Shown here: piece by piece, positions 34,945 through 43,206 of the stretch
Layout of the letters: each line of letters opens with the position of its first letter
How positions within the stretch are numbered: position 1 is the first letter of the stretch
Assembly (NCBI GenBank): GCA_046728155.1
Contig: JBKPDY010000078.1
Span: forward strand, 1 to 50,859
Reading direction: 5' to 3'
Origin: CAWDLX01 sp046728155
GTDB lineage: Bacteria > Actinomycetota > Actinomycetes > Mycobacteriales > Micromonosporaceae
Length of the DNA stretch: 50,859 nt
Notes under the pieces: generated by a model
Told to the model about the DNA's origin: nothing
The model's input: the letters and a program-made list of their open reading frames with translations, nothing else
Databases searched by the model: none
Position numbers and translations under genes: made by a program

Positions 34945-35021
34945 GCCTGCTCGCCTCCGCGCTCGCTCCGCTCCTCGGGCCTGCCGGCCCTGCGATGCTC
35001 GCTCGCTGTCGGCTCGGTCAT
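34941..35021 (-). CDS. Repeat-encoded mini-ORF 1 (murG-murC bridge)
   Basis: 26 codons. The ATG shares ATGA with the murG stop; the TGA shares GTGA with the next mini-ORF. The peptide starts MTEPTASEHRRAGRP and ends RSERGGEQA. No fold is expected; the value may be only to carry ribosomes onward. The same peptide, with few changes, is encoded in the gatD array. Confidence 0.5.
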   Translation of the reverse strand: MTEPTASEHRRAGRPEERSERGGEQA

Positions 35022-36133
35022 CCCGCCCGGCCTTCCACCACGTCGAGCACGAACCTGCGCAGTGCCTCGTCACCATCGCGACGGCCGAAGGTCGCCGCGA
35101 CCGCGCTCATCGACGCCAGGCGGGCGGGGTCGAGTGCCAGCGGGATCACCGTCCTCTCGATCCAGCCACCCGTGAGTTCGCCGTCGTCGACCAGGAGACC
35201 GCCACCGGCCTGCACCACCGGCAGGGCGTTGCGCCGTTGCTCGCCGTTACCGTACGGCAAGGGGACGTAGATGGCCGGCAGGCCCACCGTCGTCACCTCC
35301 GCGAGTGTCATCGCACCGCCCCGACTCAGCACGAGGTCGGCCGCTGCGTAGCCCAGCTCCATGTCTGCGATGTAGGGCACCGTTATGTACGGCGCTGGCA
35401 GGTCGGACGGAATCTCCACCGGCTCGTTGCGGGCGCCGATGACGTGCAGCACCTGGATTCCCGCGCTGGTCAGGGCCTTCGCGGAGTCGGCCACGGCGAG
35501 GTTGATCGACCGCGCGCCCTGGGAGGCTCCGAATACGAACAGGGTCGGCCGGTCGGGATGAAGGCCGAAGTGCTCGCGGGCGCCGATGCGGTCGGCGGCC
35601 CGATCGAGTCCGGCGATCGCGGGACGCAGCGGAACGCCGACGAGCCGGGCGTCCTTGAGCATCGGTGAGATCTGAGGCTGGAAGGGGAATCCCACCGCGA
35701 CGTGTTTGGTGAACCGCATGCCCAGCCGGTTCGCCACGCCAGGCGGGACGTTGAGCTCATGGATGACGATCGGCGTACGCCGACGCCAGGCCGCCAGGTA
35801 GGCGGGCACGGCCACGTAGCCGCCGAAGCCGACCACCACGTCCGCGGCCACGTCGTCGAGCACCTCTCGGCCGACACGCATCGAACGCAGCATCCGGGCC
35901 GGAGTCTTCGCGAGATCGACCGATACCGAGCGGGGCAGCTGGTATGCCGGGACTTGGCGCAGGTCGTATCCGGCCGCGGGGATCAGCTCGCCCTCCAGGC
36001 CCTTGGTACTGCCGACGCAGGTGATACGAAGGTCGGGTTGATGGCGACGCAGGCAGTCCGCGAACGCCAGCAGTGGGTAGATGTGCCCCCCGGTACCGCC
36101 CCCGGCGAGGACGACCGACCGCAGCTCAACCAT
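35018..36133 (-). CDS. murG: Lipid II synthase MurG
   Basis: 371 residues, GT-B glycosyltransferase adding GlcNAc to lipid I at the inner membrane face. VLAGGGTGGHIYPLLAFADC is the first glycine loop, then VVVGFGGYVAVPAYLAAWRR, FVFGASQGARSINLAVADSA, and DLVLSRGGAMTLAEVTTVGL with LPYGNGEQRRNA. ATG 36133 is chosen for GGAAGGGAG upstream and an 8-bp overlap with ftsW. The stop overlaps the ATG of a repeat-encoded mini-ORF instead of murC directly. Confidence 0.96.
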   Translation of the reverse strand: MVELRSVVLAGGGTGGHIYPLLAFADCLRRHQPDLRITCVGSTKGLEGELIPAAGYDLRQVPAYQLPRSVSVDLAKTPARMLRSMRVGREVLDDVAADVVVGFGGYVAVPAYLAAWRRRTPIVIHELNVPPGVANRLGMRFTKHVAVGFPFQPQISPMLKDARLVGVPLRPAIAGLDRAADRIGAREHFGLHPDRPTLFVFGASQGARSINLAVADSAKALTSAGIQVLHVIGARNEPVEIPSDLPAPYITVPYIADMELGYAAADLVLSRGGAMTLAEVTTVGLPAIYVPLPYGNGEQRRNALPVVQAGGGLLVDDGELTGGWIERTVIPLALDPARLASMSAVAATFGRRDGDEALRRFVLDVVEGRAG

Positions 36134-37490
36134 CGCGCCCACTCCCTTCCGCGGCGGCCGGCTCCGGGACACGTCGCTGTGCAACCACGGGCATCGGCGG
36201 CAGCGGAGCCCAGAGTAACCGGGAGACGCGACCAGGCGTTCGGGCGTGCAGGGCGGCGGCGGCGGCGGGCTCGGCCCGCGCGAACGAGCCGAGCACGCCG
36301 ACCATGGCCAGCGTCACCACGAGCGCACTGCCTCCGTCGGAGATCAGGGGCAGCGGCAACCCGGTGACCGGGACGAGTCCGACGACGCCGCCGACGTTGA
36401 GCGTCGCCTGCCCGGCGATGAGAGCGGTCAGGCCGGCCGCCACCAACCGACGGAAGGGGTTGCTGACCCGACGAGCGATCCTCAGGCCGGTGTATGCGAA
36501 CACCGCGAACAGGCCGAGCACCGCGAGACAGCCGACCACGCCGAGCTCCTCGGCGATGACCGCGAAGATGAAGTCGTTGTGGCCGTTGGGCAGCCAGCCC
36601 CACTTCAGCCGGGCTTCGCCGAGGCCAACGCCGAACCAGCCGCCGTCGGCGATCGCGTAGAGACCCTGCCGTACCTGGTAGGCCGGGCCGAGCTGGTACA
36701 GGCCCGGATCGGTGAAGGCCTGCAGCCGGGACAGGCGGTACCCGTTGCCGGGCAGGTAGATCAGCGCCAGTACGCCCACCAGCCCGATCACCGCCATACC
36801 GGCGAAAACGCGTAGCCGGACCCCGGCCGCCCAGAGCATTCCTACAAAGAGGATGACGAGACAGAGCATCGTTCCGAGGTCGTTGTACCCGACCAGGAGG
36901 AAGAGCACGCCCACAACCGGGAAGAGCGGTCGGGAGAGCTCCCGCCATACGCCGACCCGCTGGCCCTTGCGGACGAGGACATCGGCCACCCACACCGCCA
37001 GGGCCAGTTTGGCCAGCTCCGACGGCTGGATCTGTAGCGGACCGACGTAGAGCCACAGCTTGTCGGCGCGCAACGGGCCGAGCCGGGGGTCGGTCAACAG
37101 GTGGACCTGGTCGAAGAGAGCCAGCACGTCCAGCGCGATGATCAGGGCGAACCCGACGATCAGGCCGGGCCTGGCCAGGGCACGGTAGGTACGCACGGGC
37201 AGCCGCTGGCAAATCCAGAACGCGACCAGCCCTACCGCCGCTGAGACGGCCTGCTTCTCAATGGAAGAGAAGGCGTTGCCACTGCTGACGAACTGCTCGA
37301 CGCTCGTGGCCGAGAAGACCATCGCCAGACCGATGACGAGGAGCAGGCCGGCGCTGCCGAGGAGCAGGTAGTAATCGGCGAGTGGCCGGGCGAGCAGCGT
37401 CCGCAGGAGCGTCACGCCGCCCTCCAGGACCAGCCGGGCAGCGCCTGGCCGGCCCGGCGCGCGCCGGACCTGTTCGAGCGGCGGACTCAT
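36126..37490 (-). CDS. ftsW: Septal peptidoglycan polymerase FtsW
   Basis: 454 residues, SEDS family with about ten membrane helices. Motifs: IGLAMVFSATSVEQF, LQIQPSELAKLALAVWVADV, YNDLGTMLCLVILFVGMLW, ADGGWFGVGLGEARLKWGWL, NDFIFAVIAEELGVVGCLAV and LPLPLISDGGSALVVTLAMV. It polymerises lipid II into glycan at the septum with FtsI. The cytoplasmic tail of about 60 residues is Pro/Ala-rich. ATG 37490 shares ATGA with murD. Confidence 0.94.
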   Translation of the reverse strand: MSPPLEQVRRAPGRPGAARLVLEGGVTLLRTLLARPLADYYLLLGSAGLLLVIGLAMVFSATSVEQFVSSGNAFSSIEKQAVSAAVGLVAFWICQRLPVRTYRALARPGLIVGFALIIALDVLALFDQVHLLTDPRLGPLRADKLWLYVGPLQIQPSELAKLALAVWVADVLVRKGQRVGVWRELSRPLFPVVGVLFLLVGYNDLGTMLCLVILFVGMLWAAGVRLRVFAGMAVIGLVGVLALIYLPGNGYRLSRLQAFTDPGLYQLGPAYQVRQGLYAIADGGWFGVGLGEARLKWGWLPNGHNDFIFAVIAEELGVVGCLAVLGLFAVFAYTGLRIARRVSNPFRRLVAAGLTALIAGQATLNVGGVVGLVPVTGLPLPLISDGGSALVVTLAMVGVLGSFARAEPAAAAALHARTPGRVSRLLWAPLPPMPVVAQRRVPEPAAAEGSGRDG

Positions 37491-38890
37491 TCGTGGCTCC
37501 GGTCTCCCGGGTCGTCACGCTCCAACGCCCGTACGGCAGCCGCGAAGGCATCACCGCGGTGGGTGTAGCTGATGTACATGTCCTTCGAGGCGGCCGCGGG
37601 AGCGAGCAGGACGGTGTCACCGGGGCGGGCGAGCATGGCTGCGGCACGGACGACCTCAACCATGGCGCCATCATCCCTCCTCGCCACGTCGATCACACGG
37701 ATGTCGGGCGCGTGTCGCGCCAGTGCCGCCCCGATCTCACCCCGGTCGACGCCGAGCAGCACCGCACCGGCGAGCCGGTCGGCGACCATTGCGACGAGAT
37801 CGCTTACATCGACGTTCTTCAGCTGCCCGCCGGCAATCCAGATGATACGGGGGTAGGCCAGCAGCGAGGCCGCGGCCGCGTGCGGGTTGGTCGCCTTGCT
37901 GTCGTCGACGTACTCGACGCCATCCACTGTGGACACGAGCGCGTTACGGTGCGGTTCGGGCACGTAACCGGCCAACCCCGCGGCGATCGCCTCCGGCGCC
38001 ACCCCGTAGGACCGGGCCAGCGCGGCCGCGTGCAGGGCGTTGCTCACGTTGTGGGCCCCGGCCGGCCGGATACCTACGGCCGGGGCGAGCTCGACGCCGT
38101 CGCCGAACGCCCGGTCGACCAACACCCCGTCGGCGACACCGAGCTGACCCGCCTTCGGGGCGGCCAGGGTGACCCCGACCGCGCGACCGGGGATCCGGGT
38201 CAGGTGCGCCGCCACCGGGTGGTCGTCGAGATTGCCGATCGCTGTGCCCCCGGTCGCGGCGGAACGCCAGATCGCGGTTTTCGCATCCTCGTAGGCGGCG
38301 AGGCTGCCGTGCCATTCGAGATGGTCCTCGGCGAGGTTCAGCCACGCGCCGGCCTCCGGCGCCATCAGTGACGACCAGTACAGCTGCTGACTCGAGAGTT
38401 CCACGGCGAGCACGTCGAACGAGAGCGGGTCATCGGCCGCGAACACCAGCGGCTCGCCGATGTTGCCCAGCGCGGCGGTGCGCAGTCCGGCGGCGCGCAG
38501 CATCGCGGCCAGCATCGTGGTCGCGGTGGACTTGCCGTTGGTACCGGTCAGGGCCAGCCATATCGGTGCCCGGGATCGGCGCAACCGCCAGGCCAGTTCG
38601 GGCTCGGAGTAGACGGGCAGGCCGGCCGCCCGGGCCGCGCCCACGAGGGGCGAGCCGGGCGCGAACCCGGGCGAGACGACGACATCATCCAGGCGGGTCA
38701 GCAGATCGACCGGCGGCAGGTCGCCGAGCACGATCTCGGCCCCAGCCGTGCGCAGCGCCGCGATCACGTCGTTGTCCCGGCGGTCGAGTACGGTGACGAC
38801 GCCGCCGCGGGCGAGCAGCGCCTCGGCCGCGGCGCGACCGGCCACGCCGGTGCCCGCGACCAGAAACCGCCGCCCGTTGACCCAGCTCAT
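37487..38890 (-). CDS. murD: UDP-N-acetylmuramoylalanine-D-glutamate ligase MurD
   Basis: 467 residues. Adds D-Glu. FLVAGTGVAGRAAAEALLAR is the N-terminal motif, LALTGTNGKSTATTMLAAML binds ATP, LAEDHLEWHGSLAAYEDAKT and YVDDSKATNPHAAAASLLAY are conserved. Start uncertain: ATG 38890, or TTG 38902 which overlaps the mraY stop. An 11-bp palindrome TCCACTGTGGA lies within the gene at 37923-37933. Coupled to ftsW by ATGA. Confidence 0.94.
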   Translation of the reverse strand: MSWVNGRRFLVAGTGVAGRAAAEALLARGGVVTVLDRRDNDVIAALRTAGAEIVLGDLPPVDLLTRLDDVVVSPGFAPGSPLVGAARAAGLPVYSEPELAWRLRRSRAPIWLALTGTNGKSTATTMLAAMLRAAGLRTAALGNIGEPLVFAADDPLSFDVLAVELSSQQLYWSSLMAPEAGAWLNLAEDHLEWHGSLAAYEDAKTAIWRSAATGGTAIGNLDDHPVAAHLTRIPGRAVGVTLAAPKAGQLGVADGVLVDRAFGDGVELAPAVGIRPAGAHNVSNALHAAALARSYGVAPEAIAAGLAGYVPEPHRNALVSTVDGVEYVDDSKATNPHAAAASLLAYPRIIWIAGGQLKNVDVSDLVAMVADRLAGAVLLGVDRGEIGAALARHAPDIRVIDVARRDDGAMVEVVRAAAMLARPGDTVLLAPAAASKDMYISYTHRGDAFAAAVRALERDDPGDRSHE

Positions 38891-38898
38891 CGCGCCCG

Positions 38899-40023
38899 TC
38901 AATGGTGGGTGGCGGCGAACTCCACCACCCGGAGGAAGTCGGCGTAGAACAGGCCGAGGGACGACGCGACACCCAGTCCCGCGATGATCCAGAACCGGAT
39001 CACGATGTTCACCTCGCTCCAGCCGGCGAGCTCGAAGTGGTGCTGTAACGGCACCATACGGAACACGCGGCGTTGCCAGATGCGATACGAGCCGATCTGG
39101 ATGACCCAGGTCAGGCTGATGATCGTAAAGAGGATGCCGAGGATCGGCAGGAGCAGGACGGTACGGGTGGCGAACGCGAGACCGGCGATCAACCCGCCCA
39201 GGGCCAGCGCACCGGTATCACCCATGAAGATCTTGGCGGGGGACGCATTCCACCACAGGAAGCCGAAGCAGGCCGCGGCCGCCGCCCCGGCGATGATCGC
39301 CACTTCGAGTGGGTCGCGAACGATGTAGACATAGTCGCCCTTGTAGGCGGGGTCGGATCCCCAATGCCGGTACTGCCAGAACGCGATGACCGTGTACGTG
39401 CCGATAACCATGACCGAGGTTCCGGTTGCAAGGCCGTCCAGCCCGTCGGTGAGGTTGACCGCGTTGGACATCGACATCACCACGAACACGAAGAAGACCA
39501 ACGCGCCGATCTTGGTGATGTTCAACCAGTTGACATCCTTGACAAAGGAGATCGTCGCGCTGGCGACCGTCTCCCGGTGCGGGGGTTTCGCCGGCACGTA
39601 GAGCGCGATCACCCCGACGACCGCCCCCACCACCATCTGACCGAGCAGCTTGCGCCGCTTGCTCAGGCCGAGACTGTTGCGCTTGCTGACCTTCAGGTAG
39701 TCGTCGATGAAGCCGAGCACGCCCAGACCGACGAGCAGGCCGAGGAGCACGATTCCGGTAGCACTCGGCCCGGTCGGGGCGCCGAGCTGATCCGGCGGCA
39801 GCGTGGCGAAGACGAAGTGCCCGGCGATGTAGGCAAGAACCGTGGCGACGATGAAGACGACGCCGCCCATCGTCGGCGTCCCCATCTTCGCCAAGTGGGT
39901 ACGCGGCCCGTCGGAACGGATCGGCTGCCCCGCCCGGAGCCGGGTGAACGCACGGATGGCGACAGGCGTTCCGAGTATGGAGACGATGAAGGCGACCGCG
40001 GCGGACACGATGACCGCTCTCAT
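38899..40023 (-). CDS. mraY: Phospho-MurNAc-pentapeptide transferase MraY
   Basis: 374 residues, ten membrane helices. Transfers phospho-MurNAc-pentapeptide to undecaprenyl phosphate to make lipid I. RSDGPRTHLAKMGTPTMGGV, NAVNLTDGLDGLATGTSVMV with the metal-binding Asp cluster, and FMGDTGALALGGLIAGLA are hallmarks. ATG 40023 (MRAVIVSAAVAF) shares ATGA with the end of a repeat-encoded mini-ORF that links it to murF; a longer frame upstream is only repeat sequence in another phase. Confidence 0.96.
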   Translation of the reverse strand: MRAVIVSAAVAFIVSILGTPVAIRAFTRLRAGQPIRSDGPRTHLAKMGTPTMGGVVFIVATVLAYIAGHFVFATLPPDQLGAPTGPSATGIVLLGLLVGLGVLGFIDDYLKVSKRNSLGLSKRRKLLGQMVVGAVVGVIALYVPAKPPHRETVASATISFVKDVNWLNITKIGALVFFVFVVMSMSNAVNLTDGLDGLATGTSVMVIGTYTVIAFWQYRHWGSDPAYKGDYVYIVRDPLEVAIIAGAAAAACFGFLWWNASPAKIFMGDTGALALGGLIAGLAFATRTVLLLPILGILFTIISLTWVIQIGSYRIWQRRVFRMVPLQHHFELAGWSEVNIVIRFWIIAGLGVASSLGLFYADFLRVVEFAATHH

Positions 40024-40205
40024 TGGATCCGCCAGGAACCGCTCGCAGGCTGCGGTGCCCGCTGGCGCTCGCTCCTCGCGCTCACGACCCGCCAAGAACC
40101 GATCGCAGGCTCCGGACCTCGCTGTCGCTCGCTCCTCGCGCTCACGACCCGCCAAGAACCGATCGCAGGCTCCGGACCTCGCTGTCGCTCGCTCCTCGCG
40201 CTCAC
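40020..40205 (-). repeat. 60-bp tandem repeats forming a 61-codon bridging mini-ORF (murF-mraY)
   Basis: Three units of 60 bp: two identical (GTGAGCGCGAGGAGCGAGCG and so on) and a third diverged. The GTG overlaps the murF stop (GTGA) and the final TGA overlaps the mraY ATG (ATGA), so the frame bridges the gap exactly. The peptide repeats VSARSERQRGPEPAIGSWRV. GGCGGATCCA just before the mraY ATG may act as its ribosome site. The 61-codon length equals that of the hisD-hisC bridge. Confidence 0.88.
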
Positions 40206-41617
40206 GGAGTGACCACCTCGCCTACGGCGCCGGAGCCTACGAACGCGGCGGCGGAGCGGAGAAAGTCGGCCACATCCCAGGTCCGGTAGCGCGAACCCTT
40301 AACCAACACGACATCGCCGGAGCGAAGCCGTGAACTCAGTGCCGCCACGGCGGCTTCCTGATCAGTCACCTGCACCGACGTCCCTCCCCATGCCGGATGG
40401 GCCGCTGCCCCGTCGAGGATCGCACCGGCGGCCCCACCGACCACAACCACGAGATCGATTCCCAGCTGCGCTGCGAGCCGGCCGACCTGCTCATGCCCGG
40501 CCCGCTCGTGTTCGCCCAGCTCGGCAAGGTAGCCGAGCACAGCGACCGTACGCCGTCCCCGGCCGATCGCGGCGAGCGCCTTCAGCGCGGCCTCGACCGA
40601 CGCCGGATTCGCGTTGTAGGAGTCGTCGATGACGGTGACACCATCGTTGCGGTCGAAGACATCCATCCGTCGGTTCGAGACGGTACGAAGATCGTTCAGG
40701 GCCCGGCCGAGGTCGACCAGCCGCATCCCCCGTGACCAGGCGACGCCCGCCGCAAGGACGGCATTGGTCACCTGGTGACGGCCGCTCAGGCGCAAGGTCA
40801 CCGGCACCGACCCCTCGGGCGTGACCAGGCGGAACGACGGAAGGCCACGCTCGTCGAGGCTGACCGCCTCGGCCCGTACGGTGGCATCCGCTGCCTCACC
40901 GGCGAGGAGCACCTCCGCCCGGGTGTGCCCGGCCATTGCCCGTACCCGCTCGTCATCGGCGTTGAGCACGGCCAGGCCGTCACGGGGTAGCGCCTCAACG
41001 AGCTCCCGCTTGGCCAGCGCGATGTTCTCGACCGAGCCGAACTCGCCGATGTGAGCAACGCCGACGTTGACCACGACACCGACATCCGGAGGAGCTATGC
41101 CGCACAGGTAGGCCAGGTGCCCGATCCCGCGGGCACCCATCTCGAGTACCAGGAACCGGGTGTCCTCGTCCGACCGCAGGACCGTGTGCGGCAACCCGAG
41201 CTCGTTGTTGAGCGAGCCGGCCGGTGCGACCGTCGGGCCCGACCGGGCGAGCAGCTGGGCGATCAGATCCTTCGTGGACGTCTTTCCGGACGAGCCTGTG
41301 ATCGCTACGACGGTGAGCGCGGGTAGCCCGTCCACGACGGCCCGGGCGAGCGCCCCCATCGCGGCCAGCTGGTCGGCGACGAGGATCGCCGGCGCCGCTA
41401 CCTCCCGGGTGGCGATCACCCCGACGGCGCCGGCCGCCACGGCAGAACCGGCGAAGTCGTGGCCGTCGACCCGATCGCCTTCGAACGCCACGAACAGCCC
41501 ACCTGGCGCGATGCGGCGCGAGTCGAACTCGACCGAAGCGGTCACCACCGGGTCGCCCGGGCCGGTCAGGACGCCACCGACGGTTGAGGCTATGGCTGCC
41601 AGGGTCATGGGGATCAT
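40202..41617 (-). CDS. murF: UDP-MurNAc-tripeptide D-Ala-D-Ala ligase MurF
   Basis: 471 residues. Adds D-Ala-D-Ala to the tripeptide. VVAITGSSGKTSTKDLIAQL binds ATP; LNNELGLPHTVLRSDEDTRF, LEMGARGIGHLAYLCGIAPP and VIDDSYNANPASVEAALKAL are typical. ATG 41617 shares ATGA with murE; an ATG three codons later is a less likely start. The stop overlaps the GTG of the 60-bp-repeat mini-ORF. Confidence 0.95.
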   Translation of the reverse strand: MIPMTLAAIASTVGGVLTGPGDPVVTASVEFDSRRIAPGGLFVAFEGDRVDGHDFAGSAVAAGAVGVIATREVAAPAILVADQLAAMGALARAVVDGLPALTVVAITGSSGKTSTKDLIAQLLARSGPTVAPAGSLNNELGLPHTVLRSDEDTRFLVLEMGARGIGHLAYLCGIAPPDVGVVVNVGVAHIGEFGSVENIALAKRELVEALPRDGLAVLNADDERVRAMAGHTRAEVLLAGEAADATVRAEAVSLDERGLPSFRLVTPEGSVPVTLRLSGRHQVTNAVLAAGVAWSRGMRLVDLGRALNDLRTVSNRRMDVFDRNDGVTVIDDSYNANPASVEAALKALAAIGRGRRTVAVLGYLAELGEHERAGHEQVGRLAAQLGIDLVVVVGGAAGAILDGAAAHPAWGGTSVQVTDQEAAVAALSSRLRSGDVVLVKGSRYRTWDVADFLRSAAAFVGSGAVGEVVTP

Positions 41618-43155
41618 GCGCGCACCACCGCTCCGGCGAACCGGTCGTGCAACGCCGCGGCCAGCACCACGCGGTCATCGAACGGATGGATGACACCGTC
41701 GATCTCCTGCCCGGTCTCGTGCCCCTTGCCCAGGAGCACCACGATGTCGCCTTCGGCCGCCAGACCGACCGCCACGCCGATCGCTTCGCGTCGGCCGGCC
41801 ACCTCGACCACCCGGGCCGCCGCCACCTGTTCCGCTCCCGCCCGAACCTGCGCCCGGATCGCGTCCGGCGCCTCCGTCCGCGGATTGTCGTCGGTTACGA
41901 CCACGACATCGGCGCCACGCGCCGCCGCCTCCCCCATGTACGGGCGCTTGCCCGCATCCCGGTCACCACCGGCACCGATCACGGCGATCACGCGGCCGCG
42001 GCCGACTCCCCGCAACGCGGCCAGCGCCGCCACGATGGCGTCCGGCTTGTGGGCGTAGTCGACTACGCCGAGGACCGGACCCGGGGCCGCCACGAGCTCG
42101 AGCCGGCCGGGCACGCCGCGGCAGGCGGCCACCCCTTCGACTGCGGTGGACACGTCGACCCCGACCGCGACCGCACTGGCGATGGCGAGCAGCGCGTTGG
42201 CGACGTTGTGCCGGCCCGGCATACCGACCGCTGCCGGTAGCAGCAGACCGTCGGGCCCGATCGCGGTGAAGCGCTGCGTGAACCCCTCAGCCGCGGTGTC
42301 CCGCGCCTGCCACTGCGCCTGCGGGTCGCCGGCGGCCGAATAGGCGAGCCGGCCCGGGCGTAGCAGCCGCCGTACGGCCGGGTCGTCGGCATTGAGGATC
42401 TCCACCCGGCAGCGCCCGTCGAAGAGCCTCGCCTTCGCGGCGAAGTAGTCGTCCACGCCGGCGTGGAAGTCGAGGTGGTCGAGGCCGAAATTGGTCCAGC
42501 CGCCGACCGCGAAGCGTACGCCGTTCACCCGTCCGTACGTCAGGGCGTGGCTGGATACCTCCATCACCGCGGCGGTGACTCCCCGCTCCAGTGCGGCGGC
42601 GAGCAGCGCATGCAGATCGGGCGCCTCCGGCGTGGTCCGGACACTGTCGACCACCAGCCCGCCCAGCCGGGTATCGACCGTCCCGATCAGGCCGGTGGCG
42701 TGCCCGGCCGCTCCCAGGGCGGACTCGATCAGGTACGCCGTCGTCGTCTTGCCTGCGGTGCCGGTGATCCCGATGATCGGCAGCCGGAGACTCGGGTGCC
42801 CGTACGCCGCCGAGGCGACATCACCCAGGACGCTTCGTGGGTCGGACACGACCAGCACGGGTAGGTCCACGCCGGCCGCGCGGGCGAGGCCGGCACCGGT
42901 CGGGTCGGTGAGGATCGCCGCGGCTCCCGCGCCCGCCACCGCGGCCGAGAACTCGCCGCCATGACGGTTGGCTCCGGGCATTGCCGCGTAAAGGTCGCCC
43001 GGGCGAACGGCCGTGCTGTCGTGGGTGACGCCGGTGACCACGACGTGGTGGTCTTCCCCGTCGTTTCTCACATCGGCGACGCCCGCGGCCGCCGCGATGT
43101 CGCGCAAAGCGACGGGAGCGACCCGATCAGGGCGAACGAAGCCGGACACGGCCAT
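41614..43155 (-). CDS. murE: UDP-MurNAc-tripeptide synthetase MurE (meso-DAP type)
   Basis: 513 residues. Adds the third amino acid of the stem peptide. IGITGTAGKTTTAYLIESAL binds ATP, NFGLDHLDFHAGVDDYFAAK is conserved, and VVVTDDNPRTEAPDAIRAQV contains DNPR, the signature for meso-diaminopimelate. ATG 43155 has GGTAGGG upstream; 51 bp separate it from ftsI. Coupled to murF. Confidence 0.95.
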   Translation of the reverse strand: MAVSGFVRPDRVAPVALRDIAAAAGVADVRNDGEDHHVVVTGVTHDSTAVRPGDLYAAMPGANRHGGEFSAAVAGAGAAAILTDPTGAGLARAAGVDLPVLVVSDPRSVLGDVASAAYGHPSLRLPIIGITGTAGKTTTAYLIESALGAAGHATGLIGTVDTRLGGLVVDSVRTTPEAPDLHALLAAALERGVTAAVMEVSSHALTYGRVNGVRFAVGGWTNFGLDHLDFHAGVDDYFAAKARLFDGRCRVEILNADDPAVRRLLRPGRLAYSAAGDPQAQWQARDTAAEGFTQRFTAIGPDGLLLPAAVGMPGRHNVANALLAIASAVAVGVDVSTAVEGVAACRGVPGRLELVAAPGPVLGVVDYAHKPDAIVAALAALRGVGRGRVIAVIGAGGDRDAGKRPYMGEAAARGADVVVVTDDNPRTEAPDAIRAQVRAGAEQVAAARVVEVAGRREAIGVAVGLAAEGDIVVLLGKGHETGQEIDGVIHPFDDRVVLAAALHDRFAGAVVRA

Positions 43156-43206
43156 TGACCCTACCTTCCCGTGTCGCGCCGGCTGCGCTGGCGAGTGCCT
43201 CCGGCG

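Larger units (their letters stand above)
34810..35021 (-). repeat. 77-bp repeat array between murG and murC
   Basis: Two units. The first (35021-34945) is 77 bp and begins at the overlap with the murG stop. The second is expanded by 54 bp to 131 bp and ends where murC begins. Both start with (A/G)TGACCGAG(C/T)CGACAGCGAG and end with GCGCGGAGGCGAGCAGGC before the next GTGA. A GGGCC-x4-GG(C/T)CC hairpin sits mid-unit. Each unit carries a Shine-Dalgarno (GGAGG) 9 nt before the next GTG. Confidence 0.9.

Noticed and set aside
40024..40155. N-terminal extension of MraY
   Set aside because: The extra frame is the repeat read in another phase; MraY homology begins at ATG 40023, which overlaps the mini-ORF stop.
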